Shown here: piece after piece, positions 12,866 to 20,312 of the stretch
Position numbering within the stretch: position 1 is the first letter of the stretch
Layout: each line of letters opens with the position of its first letter
Source: an uncultured bacterium
GTDB lineage: Bacteria > Cyanobacteriota > Vampirovibrionia > Gastranaerophilales > Gastranaerophilaceae
DNA length: 20,404 nt
Assembly: GCA_900553845.1 (NCBI GenBank)
Contig: USEW01000009.1
Span: forward strand, 1 to 20,404
Direction: 5' to 3'
Position numbers and translations under genes: made by a program
Notes under the pieces: model-generated
The model's input: the letters and a program-made list of their open reading frames with translations, nothing else
Database searches by the model: none
What the model was told of the DNA's origin: nothing

Positions 12866-13810
12866 TTATACCCTAAGTATTTTACCCAATAAGTGAGCTT
12901 CGCCTGGTGCGTTTAAAGAATATTTGTTCTTATCTTCAGCAGATTGAGTAAGAAAGCCGTTTCGTCTTGACATATTTTTAAAAGTTTGTGGTATATCAAA
13001 TAACTTAGTATCTGACACAATCTTTTGCAATGAGTAAATAGTGTTTGCTTCTACTTCTTGTACATTTTTATGTTCTTTTATCCAATAAATAAAATACAAT
13101 GTTTTATTTACTCCAGTTGTTAGTTTATCTTTATTTTCTTCATAATCCTGCTTTAATAAACCAATTTCTTCTGTTGATAAACCCAAATCTATTATTTTAC
13201 AAGATGTGATATTAGGATTAATTTTTGCTTTGGTTCGCTTCTGTTTTACTTTTGTTAAATCTCTTTCTCCAGAAATCAAATTCTTAAAATGTTGTTTTCC
13301 TGTTTCAGTTAATATATAAGTTTCTTTCGTGATGGGTTTGATATAATTATATGGTGAAATCGCTTTCTTTAAATTTGTAGCAAAATTTGTTCTATTTCCT
13401 CCACTATACCTGCCATTATCTTTATATAAATTCACTATATCTGTTTTTCCAAATTCTTTACTTCCAAAATCACTTGCAAAAGAAGAGTAAACCAAAATCC
13501 ATTCAACTTCACCTTTTGGCATATCTTTGATTTTTATCTCTTCAAGACTTGGAATGTCGTTGCTTTCTTGTAAAGATATGGAACTTTCATTGTTTTCATT
13601 ACTAGGCATTTCAATTTGAAGCGGTTGATTGTTTCCAACTTGTGGTTGATAAACTACATTTCTATTTTGGGACAAATTGTCACCATAAAGATTTAATTTT
13701 CCAATACCACTTTCTTTAACATCAGCAAACACCTTTACAACATCTTCATATTCGCCTTCAAGATTAAGTTCAATTTCTCCAATCTTTACACCCATTTTAA
13801 AATCTGCCAT
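12866..13810 (-). CDS. Unknown protein with two winged-helix-like regions
   Basis: A 314-residue soluble protein, first gene of a two-gene operon. The N-terminus (VKIGEIELNLEGEYEDVVKVFADVKESG in pieces, residues about 7-34) is a small beta-beta-alpha unit; a polar, Asn/Gln/Ser-rich linker (about 45-85) follows. Residues about 90-180 look like a winged helix: EVEWILVYSSFASDFG, TDIVNLYKDNGRYSGG, then KETYILTETGKQHFKNLI. Residues about 205-314 repeat the plan, ending in a wing and helix KYSLNAPGEAHLLGKIL. The basic joint KVKQKRTKAKIN may touch nucleic acid. I do not recognise a named family. Its place before a HEPN-like gene suggests a sensor or regulator role. GAGG lies 6 bp before the ATG. Confidence 0.65.
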   Translation of the reverse strand: MADFKMGVKIGEIELNLEGEYEDVVKVFADVKESGIGKLNLYGDNLSQNRNVVYQPQVGNNQPLQIEMPSNENNESSISLQESNDIPSLEEIKIKDMPKGEVEWILVYSSFASDFGSKEFGKTDIVNLYKDNGRYSGGNRTNFATNLKKAISPYNYIKPITKETYILTETGKQHFKNLISGERDLTKVKQKRTKAKINPNITSCKIIDLGLSTEEIGLLKQDYEENKDKLTTGVNKTLYFIYWIKEHKNVQEVEANTIYSLQKIVSDTKLFDIPQTFKNMSRRNGFLTQSAEDKNKYSLNAPGEAHLLGKILRV

Positions 13811-13834
13811 ACATACCTCACTTTATTTCGATAA

Positions 13835-13863
13835 ATGATAACACATTTTTACAAAAAAGTCAA
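13835..13863 (-). promoter_or_regulatory. Promoter of the two-gene operon
   Basis: On the - strand TTGACT (13863-13858), 17-bp spacer, TATCAT (13840-13835), with an extended -10 TG. Leader of about 18 nt to the ATG at 13810. The spacer end AAAAATGTGT matches the RNA promoter at 12050-12079. Confidence 0.8.
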
Positions 13864-13968
13864 TTAAAAGCTAATTTAAGTTAAAAAAGTAGGATTAAGT
13901 AATTTCTATATAACATCAATAGTTGCATAATACTGGTGTAAAGTTATGTTAAAACTATACTTTTGTGG

Positions 13969-13990
13969 TTGCAAAAGGGTGGCAACGAGT
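13969..13990 (+). repeat. Right copy of the imperfect 22-bp direct repeat
   Basis: TTGCAAA, six variable bases (AGGGTG), then GCAACGAGT; 18 of 22 positions match the copy at 11450-11471. The two copies bracket the zinc-ribbon gene, structured RNA and two-gene operon. Confidence 0.6.
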
Positions 13991-14010
13991 AAATCTGTAG
14001 TTCTAACTAG

Positions 14011-14038
14011 TATAGACAACATATAGACAAAGTATAGA
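14011..14038 (+). repeat. Three TATAGA repeats at 11-bp spacing
   Basis: TATAGA at 14011, 14022 and 14033; the first two are followed by CAA. The helical-turn spacing would put all three on one face of the DNA, as in arrayed protein-binding sites. They lie 20 bp after the right 22-bp repeat. Confidence 0.55.
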
Positions 14039-14128
14039 AGCCCCTTGTTTTCAACAAGAGGCTTGCAAGTAATTACTTCTCTTTTTTGTCTCTTTCTTTA
14101 TGCACCTTGTTTTTTTACAAGGTGCATA
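14038..14128. other. Two strong hairpins between accessory and chromosomal genes
   Basis: First: AAGCCCCTTGTT (14038-14049) and AACAAGAGGCTT (14053-14064), one mismatch. Second: TATGCACCTTGT (14099-14110) and ACAAGGTGCATA (14117-14128), perfect 12 bp around TTTTTT. Both stems contain CCTTGT or a close variant. Neither has a proper T run after it on either strand, so they are poor textbook terminators, yet they lie downstream of the - strand adhesin gene. The rest of 14129-14240 shows no gene. Confidence 0.55.
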
Positions 14129-14240
14129 TAACAATCTTTTGTATGCTAGGTGTCTACAAGTAGCGTGCAAATAATAACTAGTCTCTAATTTAGTTTCTTG
14201 CTCCTTGTTGCTAAACGCCAAGTTTTTTTGTCTTTTATTT

Positions 14241-15644
14241 CTAACCTTTTCTAACTGCGGAAACTTTCCAAGAATCGAAAGATAAGAATGTAACTTTAAA
14301 TTCAATTCCGTCAAGGGTTCCAACAAATTCTTTAAACGCTTCGTCCATAGCATAGGAAACGGTCATTTCGCCGCCAAGCGAAGAAACAATTTTGAATGTT
14401 CTGAAAGTTTGTTCGTTTTCTGTTGTTTCAGTAAACGAAAGGGCGTATTTTGCACCAGTTATAACAAGCGAATTAGCATAGTTCTTTTCGTCAACTTTTT
14501 CAAGCGTTACGGTTGTGTTAACATTGGTTGCTTTTTTAATTGTCACTTTGCCGGTTGTGTGAATGTCGAAAACAACATCTGGGCAAGTGTCTATAACAAA
14601 ATTACACTTTTCCGCGCTCTTTTCCTTTTCTGTTTCCGTTGCCGCCTCGCCAACTTTCAAGCTTGTAACTTTTTTGAAAGAATAGTCACATTTTCTGCTA
14701 TCCGCCGAAACAACAACCGATCCATTAACTTCGCCAAACGATTGTGAGCCATAGATATTTTTTAAATTAAGTGTTGTGCAAGTTATGTTTCCGTATGAAC
14801 TCGTTGCGTTTTTTGATTCAATTATAACGTTTGCTGCTTGAATTGCTAAGTCACTTTCACGAAGACTAACATTTCCGCCTGTTGACTTAATTGTTAAATC
14901 TGCTGCAAAAATTGCTGAGTCGAAAAACATTCCGTCGGCAATTTCAAAAGAGCAATTCTCAAATCGAGTTGGTGTTCCAATTTGACCATAATCTGAAACT
15001 GTAACAGAATTTGCTTTGATTTCTGCACTCTTGAAAGTTATGCAATTCGGATTCATATTTGAGTTTGTTTTTGAATCGCCAATATGAACATTTCCCTTTC
15101 CGCCATCAATTTTAAGAGAAATGTTTGATGCCTCAAAACTGCTTGGAAATTGAACTTGAATTGAACTTGAATTTCCTGTTACCCAGAAACCTTCTGGAAC
15201 TTTTGCTACAATTTCCAAAATTCCTGTGTCGGTGTAATATCTAATGCTTTTTGATGATTCAACATCTTTTTCGGTTGAAAACCCGTGAGTTGAATTTGTT
15301 ACATCAATTAAGAATGAATTTGGATCTTTAAACGCAGGGTTTGCCTTAACAATTTTAACATTGTGTGCGTTTGAAGTTATGATAATTTTATTAATTGTGT
15401 AGGATGAGTCTGTAAAAAACGCTTCCTCTTTAAAGGTGTAGACACTTCCGTCTTCCGTTGGAGTTTGCTCATAAACCTCCATTTTGCTGTATACCTCGTG
15501 GTCATCTGTCTTAAAATATTTAAGACCAAATATGCTTGTTCCTGGGCTTAAAACCATGATAACAACACAAATTAAAAAAGCTGCAACTAAAACTGCAAAT
15601 AAAATTCCAAAATAGAACATAAAACCTTTATTCAACTTTTTCAT
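14241..15644 (-). CDS. Membrane-anchored putative adhesin (DUF4097-like beta-helix)
   Basis: A 467-residue protein. One N-terminal membrane segment (about 8-34, MFYFGILFAVLVAAFLICVV) with a basic start places the rest outside the cell. From about 75 on it is made of short repeated strands with Val/Ile and Asn/Gly turns (for instance GKGNVHIGDSKTNSN, GQIGTPTRFENCSF, STGGNVSLRESDLAI), the pattern of DUF4097-type putative adhesins, which form right-handed beta-helices. No sorting signal is present at the C-terminus. GGAG lies 7-8 bp before the ATG. It is divergent from the coiled-coil gene and looks like a chromosomal gene by its less extreme base use. The ligand is unknown. Confidence 0.7.
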   Translation of the reverse strand: MKKLNKGFMFYFGILFAVLVAAFLICVVIMVLSPGTSIFGLKYFKTDDHEVYSKMEVYEQTPTEDGSVYTFKEEAFFTDSSYTINKIIITSNAHNVKIVKANPAFKDPNSFLIDVTNSTHGFSTEKDVESSKSIRYYTDTGILEIVAKVPEGFWVTGNSSSIQVQFPSSFEASNISLKIDGGKGNVHIGDSKTNSNMNPNCITFKSAEIKANSVTVSDYGQIGTPTRFENCSFEIADGMFFDSAIFAADLTIKSTGGNVSLRESDLAIQAANVIIESKNATSSYGNITCTTLNLKNIYGSQSFGEVNGSVVVSADSRKCDYSFKKVTSLKVGEAATETEKEKSAEKCNFVIDTCPDVVFDIHTTGKVTIKKATNVNTTVTLEKVDEKNYANSLVITGAKYALSFTETTENEQTFRTFKIVSSLGGEMTVSYAMDEAFKEFVGTLDGIEFKVTFLSFDSWKVSAVRKG

Positions 15645-15768
15645 ATCTTTCTCCTTAAATTTATTTTATCATAGATTGCCATAATAATCAAGTTAAAATT
15701 TAACAAAAAAAGTCTTGATTTATCGTTAAATTTAGTTTAAACTATAAATAATAATGGAGGGCGAAAAG

Positions 15769-16746
15769 ATGGACGAAGAATGGGAAAGCCCATATGCAAG
15801 AAGGGGTTCGAATTACATTAGCGAAGCAAACGAAATTATGCTTGAAACAAGAAAGGCACACGAGAACGAAATTCTTGATGCATTAAATTTTCTTTCCGCT
15901 CGCTATGCTGCTCTTTTGGAAGACTATTTCACAACTGCTTATGGCAAAAAGAAACAACTAACAAAAGAAATTAACAACCTTAAACTCGAGCAAGAAAAGA
16001 ATAAAAACTATGGAATTCGAAAAACTTTGGAAGTTAAGGCGTTCACCGAATATGTTAGATGGCTTGAAGTTGACTCAAACACCATGCGCGTTGCTGAAAT
16101 TATTGAAAGCAGAATCGACGATTTATATCGCGAAGAAGATTCAATTGAAAGAATGAAAAACCAAGGCGCAGTTAATGATCTTGCAAAAAATCTTGCAATT
16201 CCTGCAAATGGAAAATTCTATGTTGTTAAACTCGACAGATTAACCGAATGCCAGCTTAATCGAGCAATATGGGCAGAAAAAAACAAACATTACATTAAAA
16301 ATATGTCGAGAGAAAAGGCTCTCCGTTTTCTTTCTTCCGCAACAAAACGTGCAAACGAAACAGGTGTTAAACTTATTGAAAACAAAAAGCTTATTGAAGA
16401 AAAGATTGAAGAAAGAACAAAACTCGACGCAATGGCAAAAACTGAGCAAGGAATTCTTGAAAGAAACAAGTTTATTGAAACAAAAATCAACCCTTTTGAA
16501 AAAGAACTTGAAAGCAAATTTGTTCCAAGGATTAGAACGTTTTTAACAAACGCGCCCGATTCCCCTTTCAAAAGCAAACTTAGACGTATTTTAAGCGAAG
16601 GGCAAAAAGAAATTCAAGCAAAAACACCAAAACAAAAAATTGAATTTGTTTCACCAAAAACAATTGAATTTGCTCTTGGAAAAATTTGTTCAAACGATTT
16701 AATACTTCAAAACTACTCAAACCAAAACGCAAGCCAAGATTTATAA
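15769..16746 (+). CDS. Coiled-coil protein of unknown function
   Basis: About 325 residues from the ATG at 15769 (MDEEWESPYARR). An in-frame ATG at 15754 is less likely because the ribosome binding site GGAGGG (15757-15762) lies after it. The protein is highly charged and mostly helical, with long Lys/Glu-rich segments (about 20-130 and 200-285) likely to form coiled coils. No membrane segment, signal peptide or catalytic motif is seen. I do not recognise the family. A structural or scaffolding role is possible. It is transcribed alone and ends in a bidirectional terminator shared with ysxC. Confidence 0.75.
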   Translation: MDEEWESPYARRGSNYISEANEIMLETRKAHENEILDALNFLSARYAALLEDYFTTAYGKKKQLTKEINNLKLEQEKNKNYGIRKTLEVKAFTEYVRWLEVDSNTMRVAEIIESRIDDLYREEDSIERMKNQGAVNDLAKNLAIPANGKFYVVKLDRLTECQLNRAIWAEKNKHYIKNMSREKALRFLSSATKRANETGVKLIENKKLIEEKIEERTKLDAMAKTEQGILERNKFIETKINPFEKELESKFVPRIRTFLTNAPDSPFKSKLRRILSEGQKEIQAKTPKQKIEFVSPKTIEFALGKICSNDLILQNYSNQNASQDL

Positions 16747-16757
16747 AATTAACAAAA

Positions 16758-16790
16758 AAAACAAGAAATTATCTTGTTTTTTTGTTTTTT
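16758..16790. terminator. Bidirectional terminator between the coiled-coil gene and ysxC
   Basis: AAAACAAGA (16758-16766) pairs with TCTTGTTTT (16772-16780), with a T-rich tract to 16790; A-rich sequence before it serves the - strand. Confidence 0.8.
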
Positions 16791-16799
16791 ATTTAATTT

Positions 16800-17390
16800 T
16801 TAAAGATTTTCCTCAATTATTTTTAAAATTTCGTCGCGTCCAGTTTTGTTTTCACTGCTAGAAACAATAACATTTCCCGAGGCAATTTTAAGAGTTTTTG
16901 CGATAAGCGAAACACACGAAAACTGTTTGCTTTTTGGAATTTTATCGGCTTTTGTTGCAACAACCGTGAACGGAATTTGATTGTAGTATAAAAACTCAAC
17001 CATTGTTTTATCAAGCTCATTTGGCTCGTGGCGAATATCAACCAAAACAAACACCCTCTTCAAATTTTTACTTCCAAGAAGGTATGCCTCAATCAAACTC
17101 GACCAAAGCCCATGCGCCTTCTTGCCAGCTTTTGAGAAGCCATAGCCCGGTAAATCCACCAAAACAAACTTGTTTTCCTGATTTTGATTAAACCAAAAAT
17201 AGTTAACAAGTTTTGTTAGCCCCGGCGTTGAAGAAGTTTTTGCAAGACCTTTTTTATTTGCCAAAAAATTGATAAGCGAACTTTTCCCACAGTTACTTCT
17301 TCCAACAAAAGCAAATTCCGCTGCGTTCAAGTTTTGAAGCTTATCCTCGCTTGCAACACTAATTAAAAAACTGGATTCTTTAATTATCAT
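16800..17390 (-). CDS. ysxC: Ribosome biogenesis GTPase YsxC/EngB
   Basis: A 196-residue P-loop GTPase of the TrmE-Era-EngA-YihA superfamily, needed in many bacteria for assembly of the large ribosomal subunit. G1 GRSNCGKS at 30-37, the STPG-x-T G2 segment at 53-59, G3 DLPGYG at 79-84 and G4 TKAD at 146-149 are intact. Length is normal. No Shine-Dalgarno sequence precedes the ATG; instead a -10 box TATAAT (17402-17397) ends 6 bp before it, with a poor -35 (TTGGGG, 17425-17420) at 17-bp spacing. The mRNA may therefore be leaderless. It is divergent from the small membrane protein gene. Confidence 0.95.
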   Translation of the reverse strand: MIIKESSFLISVASEDKLQNLNAAEFAFVGRSNCGKSSLINFLANKKGLAKTSSTPGLTKLVNYFWFNQNQENKFVLVDLPGYGFSKAGKKAHGLWSSLIEAYLLGSKNLKRVFVLVDIRHEPNELDKTMVEFLYYNQIPFTVVATKADKIPKSKQFSCVSLIAKTLKIASGNVIVSSSENKTGRDEILKIIEENL

Positions 17391-17429
17391 ATTTATATTA
17401 TATCAAAAAAACATTATTTCCCCAACATA

Positions 17430-17458
17430 TTGCCAAAACTTTTTCAATATGATATTAT
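17430..17458 (+). promoter_or_regulatory. Promoter of the small membrane protein gene
   Basis: TTGCCA (17430-17435), 17-bp spacer, TATTAT (17453-17458), 15 bp before the AGGAG of the gene at 17480. It lies back to back with the ysxC promoter. Confidence 0.6.
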
Positions 17459-17479
17459 ATAATTGTTTAAGGAGAAAAA

Positions 17480-17791
17480 ATGTTAAAGAAAATTTTAAAC
17501 TGGGTTGTTTCCGTTGCAGGTTTTTTGCTTTTGATTGCTCTTCTTTTAATTTCTCTTAACAACAACCTGCATTTTATGGACGAATTCCTTGCAAAAATTC
17601 CGGGGCTTGTTACCTACATTCAAAACTATGGCGCGCTAACAATTGTTGCCGCTCTTGTTGTTGTTAATCTTGTTGGGAAAAGCATTGTTAAAATTATTAT
17701 GCTTGTTTTGTTCTTAATTCTTGTTGCTTTCTACATTTTTTCAAGCGTGTTTCCTGCCGAATTTGTTAAGCTATTTGGAATTGGCGGATAA
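17480..17791 (+). CDS. Small three-TM membrane protein
   Basis: A 103-residue, very hydrophobic protein. Three membrane segments are seen: about 6-27 (LNWVVSVAGFLLLIALLLIS), about 52-66 (LTIVAALVVVNLVG) and about 70-93 (VKIIMLVLFLILVAFYIFSS). No known motif and no signal peptide. AAGGAG lies about 7 bp before the ATG. It has its own promoter and terminator, so it forms a single-gene unit. Function not recognised. Confidence 0.75.
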   Translation: MLKKILNWVVSVAGFLLLIALLLISLNNNLHFMDEFLAKIPGLVTYIQNYGALTIVAALVVVNLVGKSIVKIIMLVLFLILVAFYIFSSVFPAEFVKLFGIGG

Positions 17792-17795
17792 AAAA

Positions 17796-17822
17796 ATTGA
17801 GATTTCTCTCAATCTTAGTTTT
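17796..17822 (+). terminator. Terminator after the small membrane protein gene
   Basis: ATTGAGA (17796-17802) pairs with TCTCAAT (17807-17813), then CTTAGTTTT. The T run is interrupted, so moderate strength. Confidence 0.65.
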
Positions 17823-17830
17823 AAAAATAA

Positions 17831-17857
17831 AATAAAAAAGACTGAAATTATTCAGCC
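17831..17857 (-). terminator. Terminator of rpmF
   Basis: On the - strand GGCTGAA (17857-17851) pairs with TTCAGTC (17846-17840, one G-T), then a T-rich tract. The stem includes the last codons and the loop the stop codon of rpmF. Confidence 0.85.
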
Positions 17858-18045
17858 TTTTTTTCTTTCTTATCTTCAATAACTTTTTTGCCATTGTATG
17901 TTCCACATTTTTTGCAAACTTTGTGTGGAGCTTTAAGTTCGTGGCAAGTTGGACATTCAACTAATGTTGGAGCTGCAACTTTAAAGTTTGCTGAATTTCT
18001 TGAATTCCTTCTAGCTTTTGAAACCTTACCCTTTGGAACTGCCAT
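17848..18045 (-). CDS. rpmF: Large ribosomal subunit protein bL32
   Basis: A 65-residue protein of normal length. The start MAVPKGKVSKARRNSRNS is the conserved bL32 opening that lies in rRNA near the peptidyl-transferase region. The zinc site is of the four-cysteine type: CPTC at 31-34 and CKKC at 44-47. GGAGG lies 6-7 bp before the ATG. It is downstream of ackA but has its own promoter. The yceD (DUF177) gene that often precedes rpmF in Firmicutes is absent here. Confidence 0.96.
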   Translation of the reverse strand: MAVPKGKVSKARRNSRNSANFKVAAPTLVECPTCHELKAPHKVCKKCGTYNGKKVIEDKKEKKAE

Positions 18046-18088
18046 ATTTCTTTCCTCCTGTTTTTCTTTTTGATAAACTTACTGGGCT

Positions 18089-18116
18089 ATTATATCATAA
18101 AACGCCCTTTTGTCAA
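18089..18116 (-). promoter_or_regulatory. Promoter of rpmF
   Basis: On the - strand TTGACA (18116-18111), 16-bp spacer, TATAAT (18094-18089). Both boxes perfect, as expected for a ribosomal protein gene. Confidence 0.85.
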
Positions 18117-18131
18117 CTTATTTTTAGTTTT

Positions 18132-19328
18132 TTATTTTATTAAATTGATTGTGTCGCGCGCGATAACAAGTTCTTCATCGGTTGGAATTCTGTAAACTTT
18201 AACCTTGGAAGATGGCTTTGAAATCTCTTCATTTGTTCCTCTTGGAAGCGAATTATTTTTTTCAACATCAAATTCAACTCCAAGATATTCCATTCCCTCC
18301 ATTGAAAGCTCTCTTAAATCTTCTTGGTTTTCGCCAATTCCACCTGTGAAAACAATTGCATCAACGCCGTTTAAAAGCGCAGCATATGCTCCAATATATT
18401 TTTTAATTCTGTGTGCCATCATTGGAATAACAAGCTTTGCGCGTTCATTCCCTTCCTTAATTGCTTCGTTAATGTCAAGCATATCGCTTGAAACACCAGA
18501 AATTCCAAGAATTCCACACTTTTTATTAAAATATGTTGCAATTTCGTCGCCTTTCAAGTTAAGTTTTTCGGAAATATACGAAACAACTGATGCATCAACA
18601 TCTCCGCTTCGAGTTCCCATAATCAATCCCTCAAGAGGAGTGAACCCCATTGAAGTGTCAATACTATGCCCATCTTTAACAGCAGCAACACTTGAACCAT
18701 TTCCAAGATGAACTGTTATGATTTTGCAATCTTTCAAAGGCTTATTTAAAAGTTTTGCGGCTTCATTTGAAACAAATTTATGGCTTGTTCCATGGAAGCC
18801 ATATCTTCTAATTTTCCAATCGGTGTATGCTTCATATGGAACCGCATAAAGAAATGCTTCTTTTGGCATTTGTGCATGGAACGCTGTGTCGAAAACCGCA
18901 ACTTGAGGCGCCGAAGGAAGAACTTTTTGGCAAGCCAAAATTCCCGAGATGTTTGCAGGCATATGCAAAGGACCAAGTGGTTTAAGAAGTTCCAAATTTT
19001 TCATAACTTCTGGCGTAACAAGAACGCTGTCTTTATAAATTTCGCCTCCGTGAAGAACTCTGTGTCCAACAGCAGAAATTTCGTTAAGACTTTTAATAAC
19101 GCCATATTCTTTGCTTGTTAAAAGGTCGAGAACGAAAGCAATTGCTTGGTCGTGGTTATCAAGTTGTTTTTCAATTTTAACCGATTGTCCGTTAAATTTG
19201 TGGTTAATATATGTTCCTGGAATTCCAATTTTTTGGCAATTCCCTTTTGCCATAACGCATTCATTGTCCATATCGAAAAGTTGATATTTAACAGAACTGC
19301 TGCCAGCATTGATGACTAAAACTTTCAT
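18132..19328 (-). CDS. ackA: Acetate kinase
   Basis: A 398-residue protein that interconverts acetyl phosphate plus ADP and acetate plus ATP, the energy-yielding last step of acetate fermentation. The opening MKVLVINAGSSSVKYQLFD is the adenylate/phosphate-binding signature of the family, HGTSHKFV and the HLGNGSSVAAVKDG loop are the second signature, and FTGGIGENQ near the C-terminus is the third. Length is normal. GGAG lies 6-7 bp before the ATG. No phosphotransacetylase gene lies beside it in this window. Its own promoter is at 19358-19386. It implies a fermentative host. Confidence 0.98.
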   Translation of the reverse strand: MKVLVINAGSSSVKYQLFDMDNECVMAKGNCQKIGIPGTYINHKFNGQSVKIEKQLDNHDQAIAFVLDLLTSKEYGVIKSLNEISAVGHRVLHGGEIYKDSVLVTPEVMKNLELLKPLGPLHMPANISGILACQKVLPSAPQVAVFDTAFHAQMPKEAFLYAVPYEAYTDWKIRRYGFHGTSHKFVSNEAAKLLNKPLKDCKIITVHLGNGSSVAAVKDGHSIDTSMGFTPLEGLIMGTRSGDVDASVVSYISEKLNLKGDEIATYFNKKCGILGISGVSSDMLDINEAIKEGNERAKLVIPMMAHRIKKYIGAYAALLNGVDAIVFTGGIGENQEDLRELSMEGMEYLGVEFDVEKNNSLPRGTNEEISKPSSKVKVYRIPTDEELVIARDTINLIK

Positions 19329-19357
19329 AAAATCTCCTTATTTTTTTCTATGGTTCT

Positions 19358-19386
19358 AGCATACAACTTTAACCAATCGCAGTCAA
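19358..19386 (-). promoter_or_regulatory. Promoter of ackA
   Basis: On the - strand TTGACT (19386-19381), 17-bp spacer, TATGCT (19363-19358), about 30 bp before the ATG. Confidence 0.75.
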
Positions 19387-19424
19387 GTAAACTTGAAAAA
19401 AAGTGGGAAAAATTTGCGTTTTTA

Positions 19425-19453
19425 TTTTGAAAATTTCCATTTTGGTTTATAAT
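19425..19453 (+). promoter_or_regulatory. Promoter of the dehydrogenase gene
   Basis: TATAAT at 19448-19453 with TTTTGA at 19425-19430 (17-bp spacer) or TTGAAA at 19427-19432 (15 bp). AAGGAG follows 9 bp later. Confidence 0.6.
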
Positions 19454-19475
19454 ATTCTTTGTAAGGAGAAACAAT

Positions 19476-20258
19476 ATGAAAATTGCAATTGTAACCGGAG
19501 CATCATCTGGAATTGGAAAACAATTCACTCTTCAAATTGACGGATATGGCTTCGACGAAATTTGGGGAATTGCTCTCGACGAGCAAGGGCTTTTGGAAAC
19601 ACAAAAAGAACTTAAAACAAAATTTGTTCCATTTCCAATGGACTTAACAAAAAATGAAAGTTTTGAAGCACTTGTTGAAAAACTTAAAAACGAAAAACCA
19701 GAGGTTGAACTTTTAATTAACTGCAGCGGATTTGGAAAATTTGGAAGATATGACGAAATCCCTCTTGAACAATCCTGCAATATGATTGACCTTAACTGCA
19801 AAGGGACTGTTAAAATGACAGAACTTGTTCTGCCATACATTCCTCGCGGCGGAAGAATTATTGAGATTTCTTCAATTTCATCTTTTGCCCCAATTCCCTA
19901 CGTTAATGTTTATGCAGCAACAAAAGCATTCTTAAAAAGTTATTCCGTATCTCTTGGAGAAGAACTTAAACCAAGAGGAATAAGCGTAACTTGCGTTTGC
20001 CCATATTGGACAAAAACTCAATTTTTTAAACGCGCAAAAGCAACCGAAAATGATGTTATAACCTACTATCAAGTTATGTATGATCCAAAAAAAGTTGTTT
20101 CCTATGCTCTTAAATGTGCAAAGAAACGCAAAAGATTTTCGCTTTATGGAACAACAACAAAATTTATGGCTTTCCTAACAAGAATTTTGCCAACAGGAAT
20201 GTTCCTTGCAATTTGGAACAAACAGCAAAACTTTAAGAAAAAATATTGGAAAAAATAA
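19476..20258 (+). CDS. Short-chain dehydrogenase/reductase
   Basis: A 260-residue classical SDR that uses NAD(H) or NADP(H). Cofactor loop TGASSGIG at 7-14, a NCSGFG variant of the NNAG motif at 82-87, active-site Ser in ISSISS (131-136) and the catalytic pair Tyr146 and Lys150 in YAATK are present. The C-terminal 40 residues are basic and hydrophobic (FMAFLTRILPTGMFLAIW), resembling SDRs that act at membranes on lipid or other hydrophobic substrates. AAGGAG lies about 8 bp before the ATG. It is a single-gene unit. The substrate is unknown. Confidence 0.92.
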   Translation: MKIAIVTGASSGIGKQFTLQIDGYGFDEIWGIALDEQGLLETQKELKTKFVPFPMDLTKNESFEALVEKLKNEKPEVELLINCSGFGKFGRYDEIPLEQSCNMIDLNCKGTVKMTELVLPYIPRGGRIIEISSISSFAPIPYVNVYAATKAFLKSYSVSLGEELKPRGISVTCVCPYWTKTQFFKRAKATENDVITYYQVMYDPKKVVSYALKCAKKRKRFSLYGTTTKFMAFLTRILPTGMFLAIWNKQQNFKKKYWKK

Positions 20259-20280
20259 TAAAATTTCAATAAAAAACATA

Positions 20281-20312
20281 AAAACAAGCATTTTTTGCTT
20301 GTTTTTTTATTA
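20281..20312 (+). terminator. Terminator after the dehydrogenase gene
   Basis: AAAACAAGCA (20281-20290) pairs with TGCTTGTTTT (20296-20305), with a T run to about 20308. The last 90 bases of the window are AT-rich and hold nothing recognisable. Confidence 0.88.

Noticed and set aside
14011..14038. TATAGA repeats as a CRISPR or tandem-repeat array
   Set aside because: Only three 6-bp units at 11-bp spacing with no spacers or cas genes; no CRISPR array is present anywhere in the window.
14051..14353. 100-aa frame on the - strand
   Set aside because: It overlaps the end of the adhesin gene in another frame, runs through the two hairpins, and has no ribosome binding site or protein-like pattern.
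15754..15768. Earlier ATG for the coiled-coil protein
   Set aside because: GGAGGG lies within these codons and serves the ATG at 15769.
18205..18711. 168-aa frame antisense to ackA
   Set aside because: ackA is unambiguous on the other strand; this frame is a shadow of its codon pattern.
19532..19840. 102-aa frame antisense to the dehydrogenase gene
   Set aside because: Lies wholly inside a clear SDR gene, with no ribosome binding site or motif.
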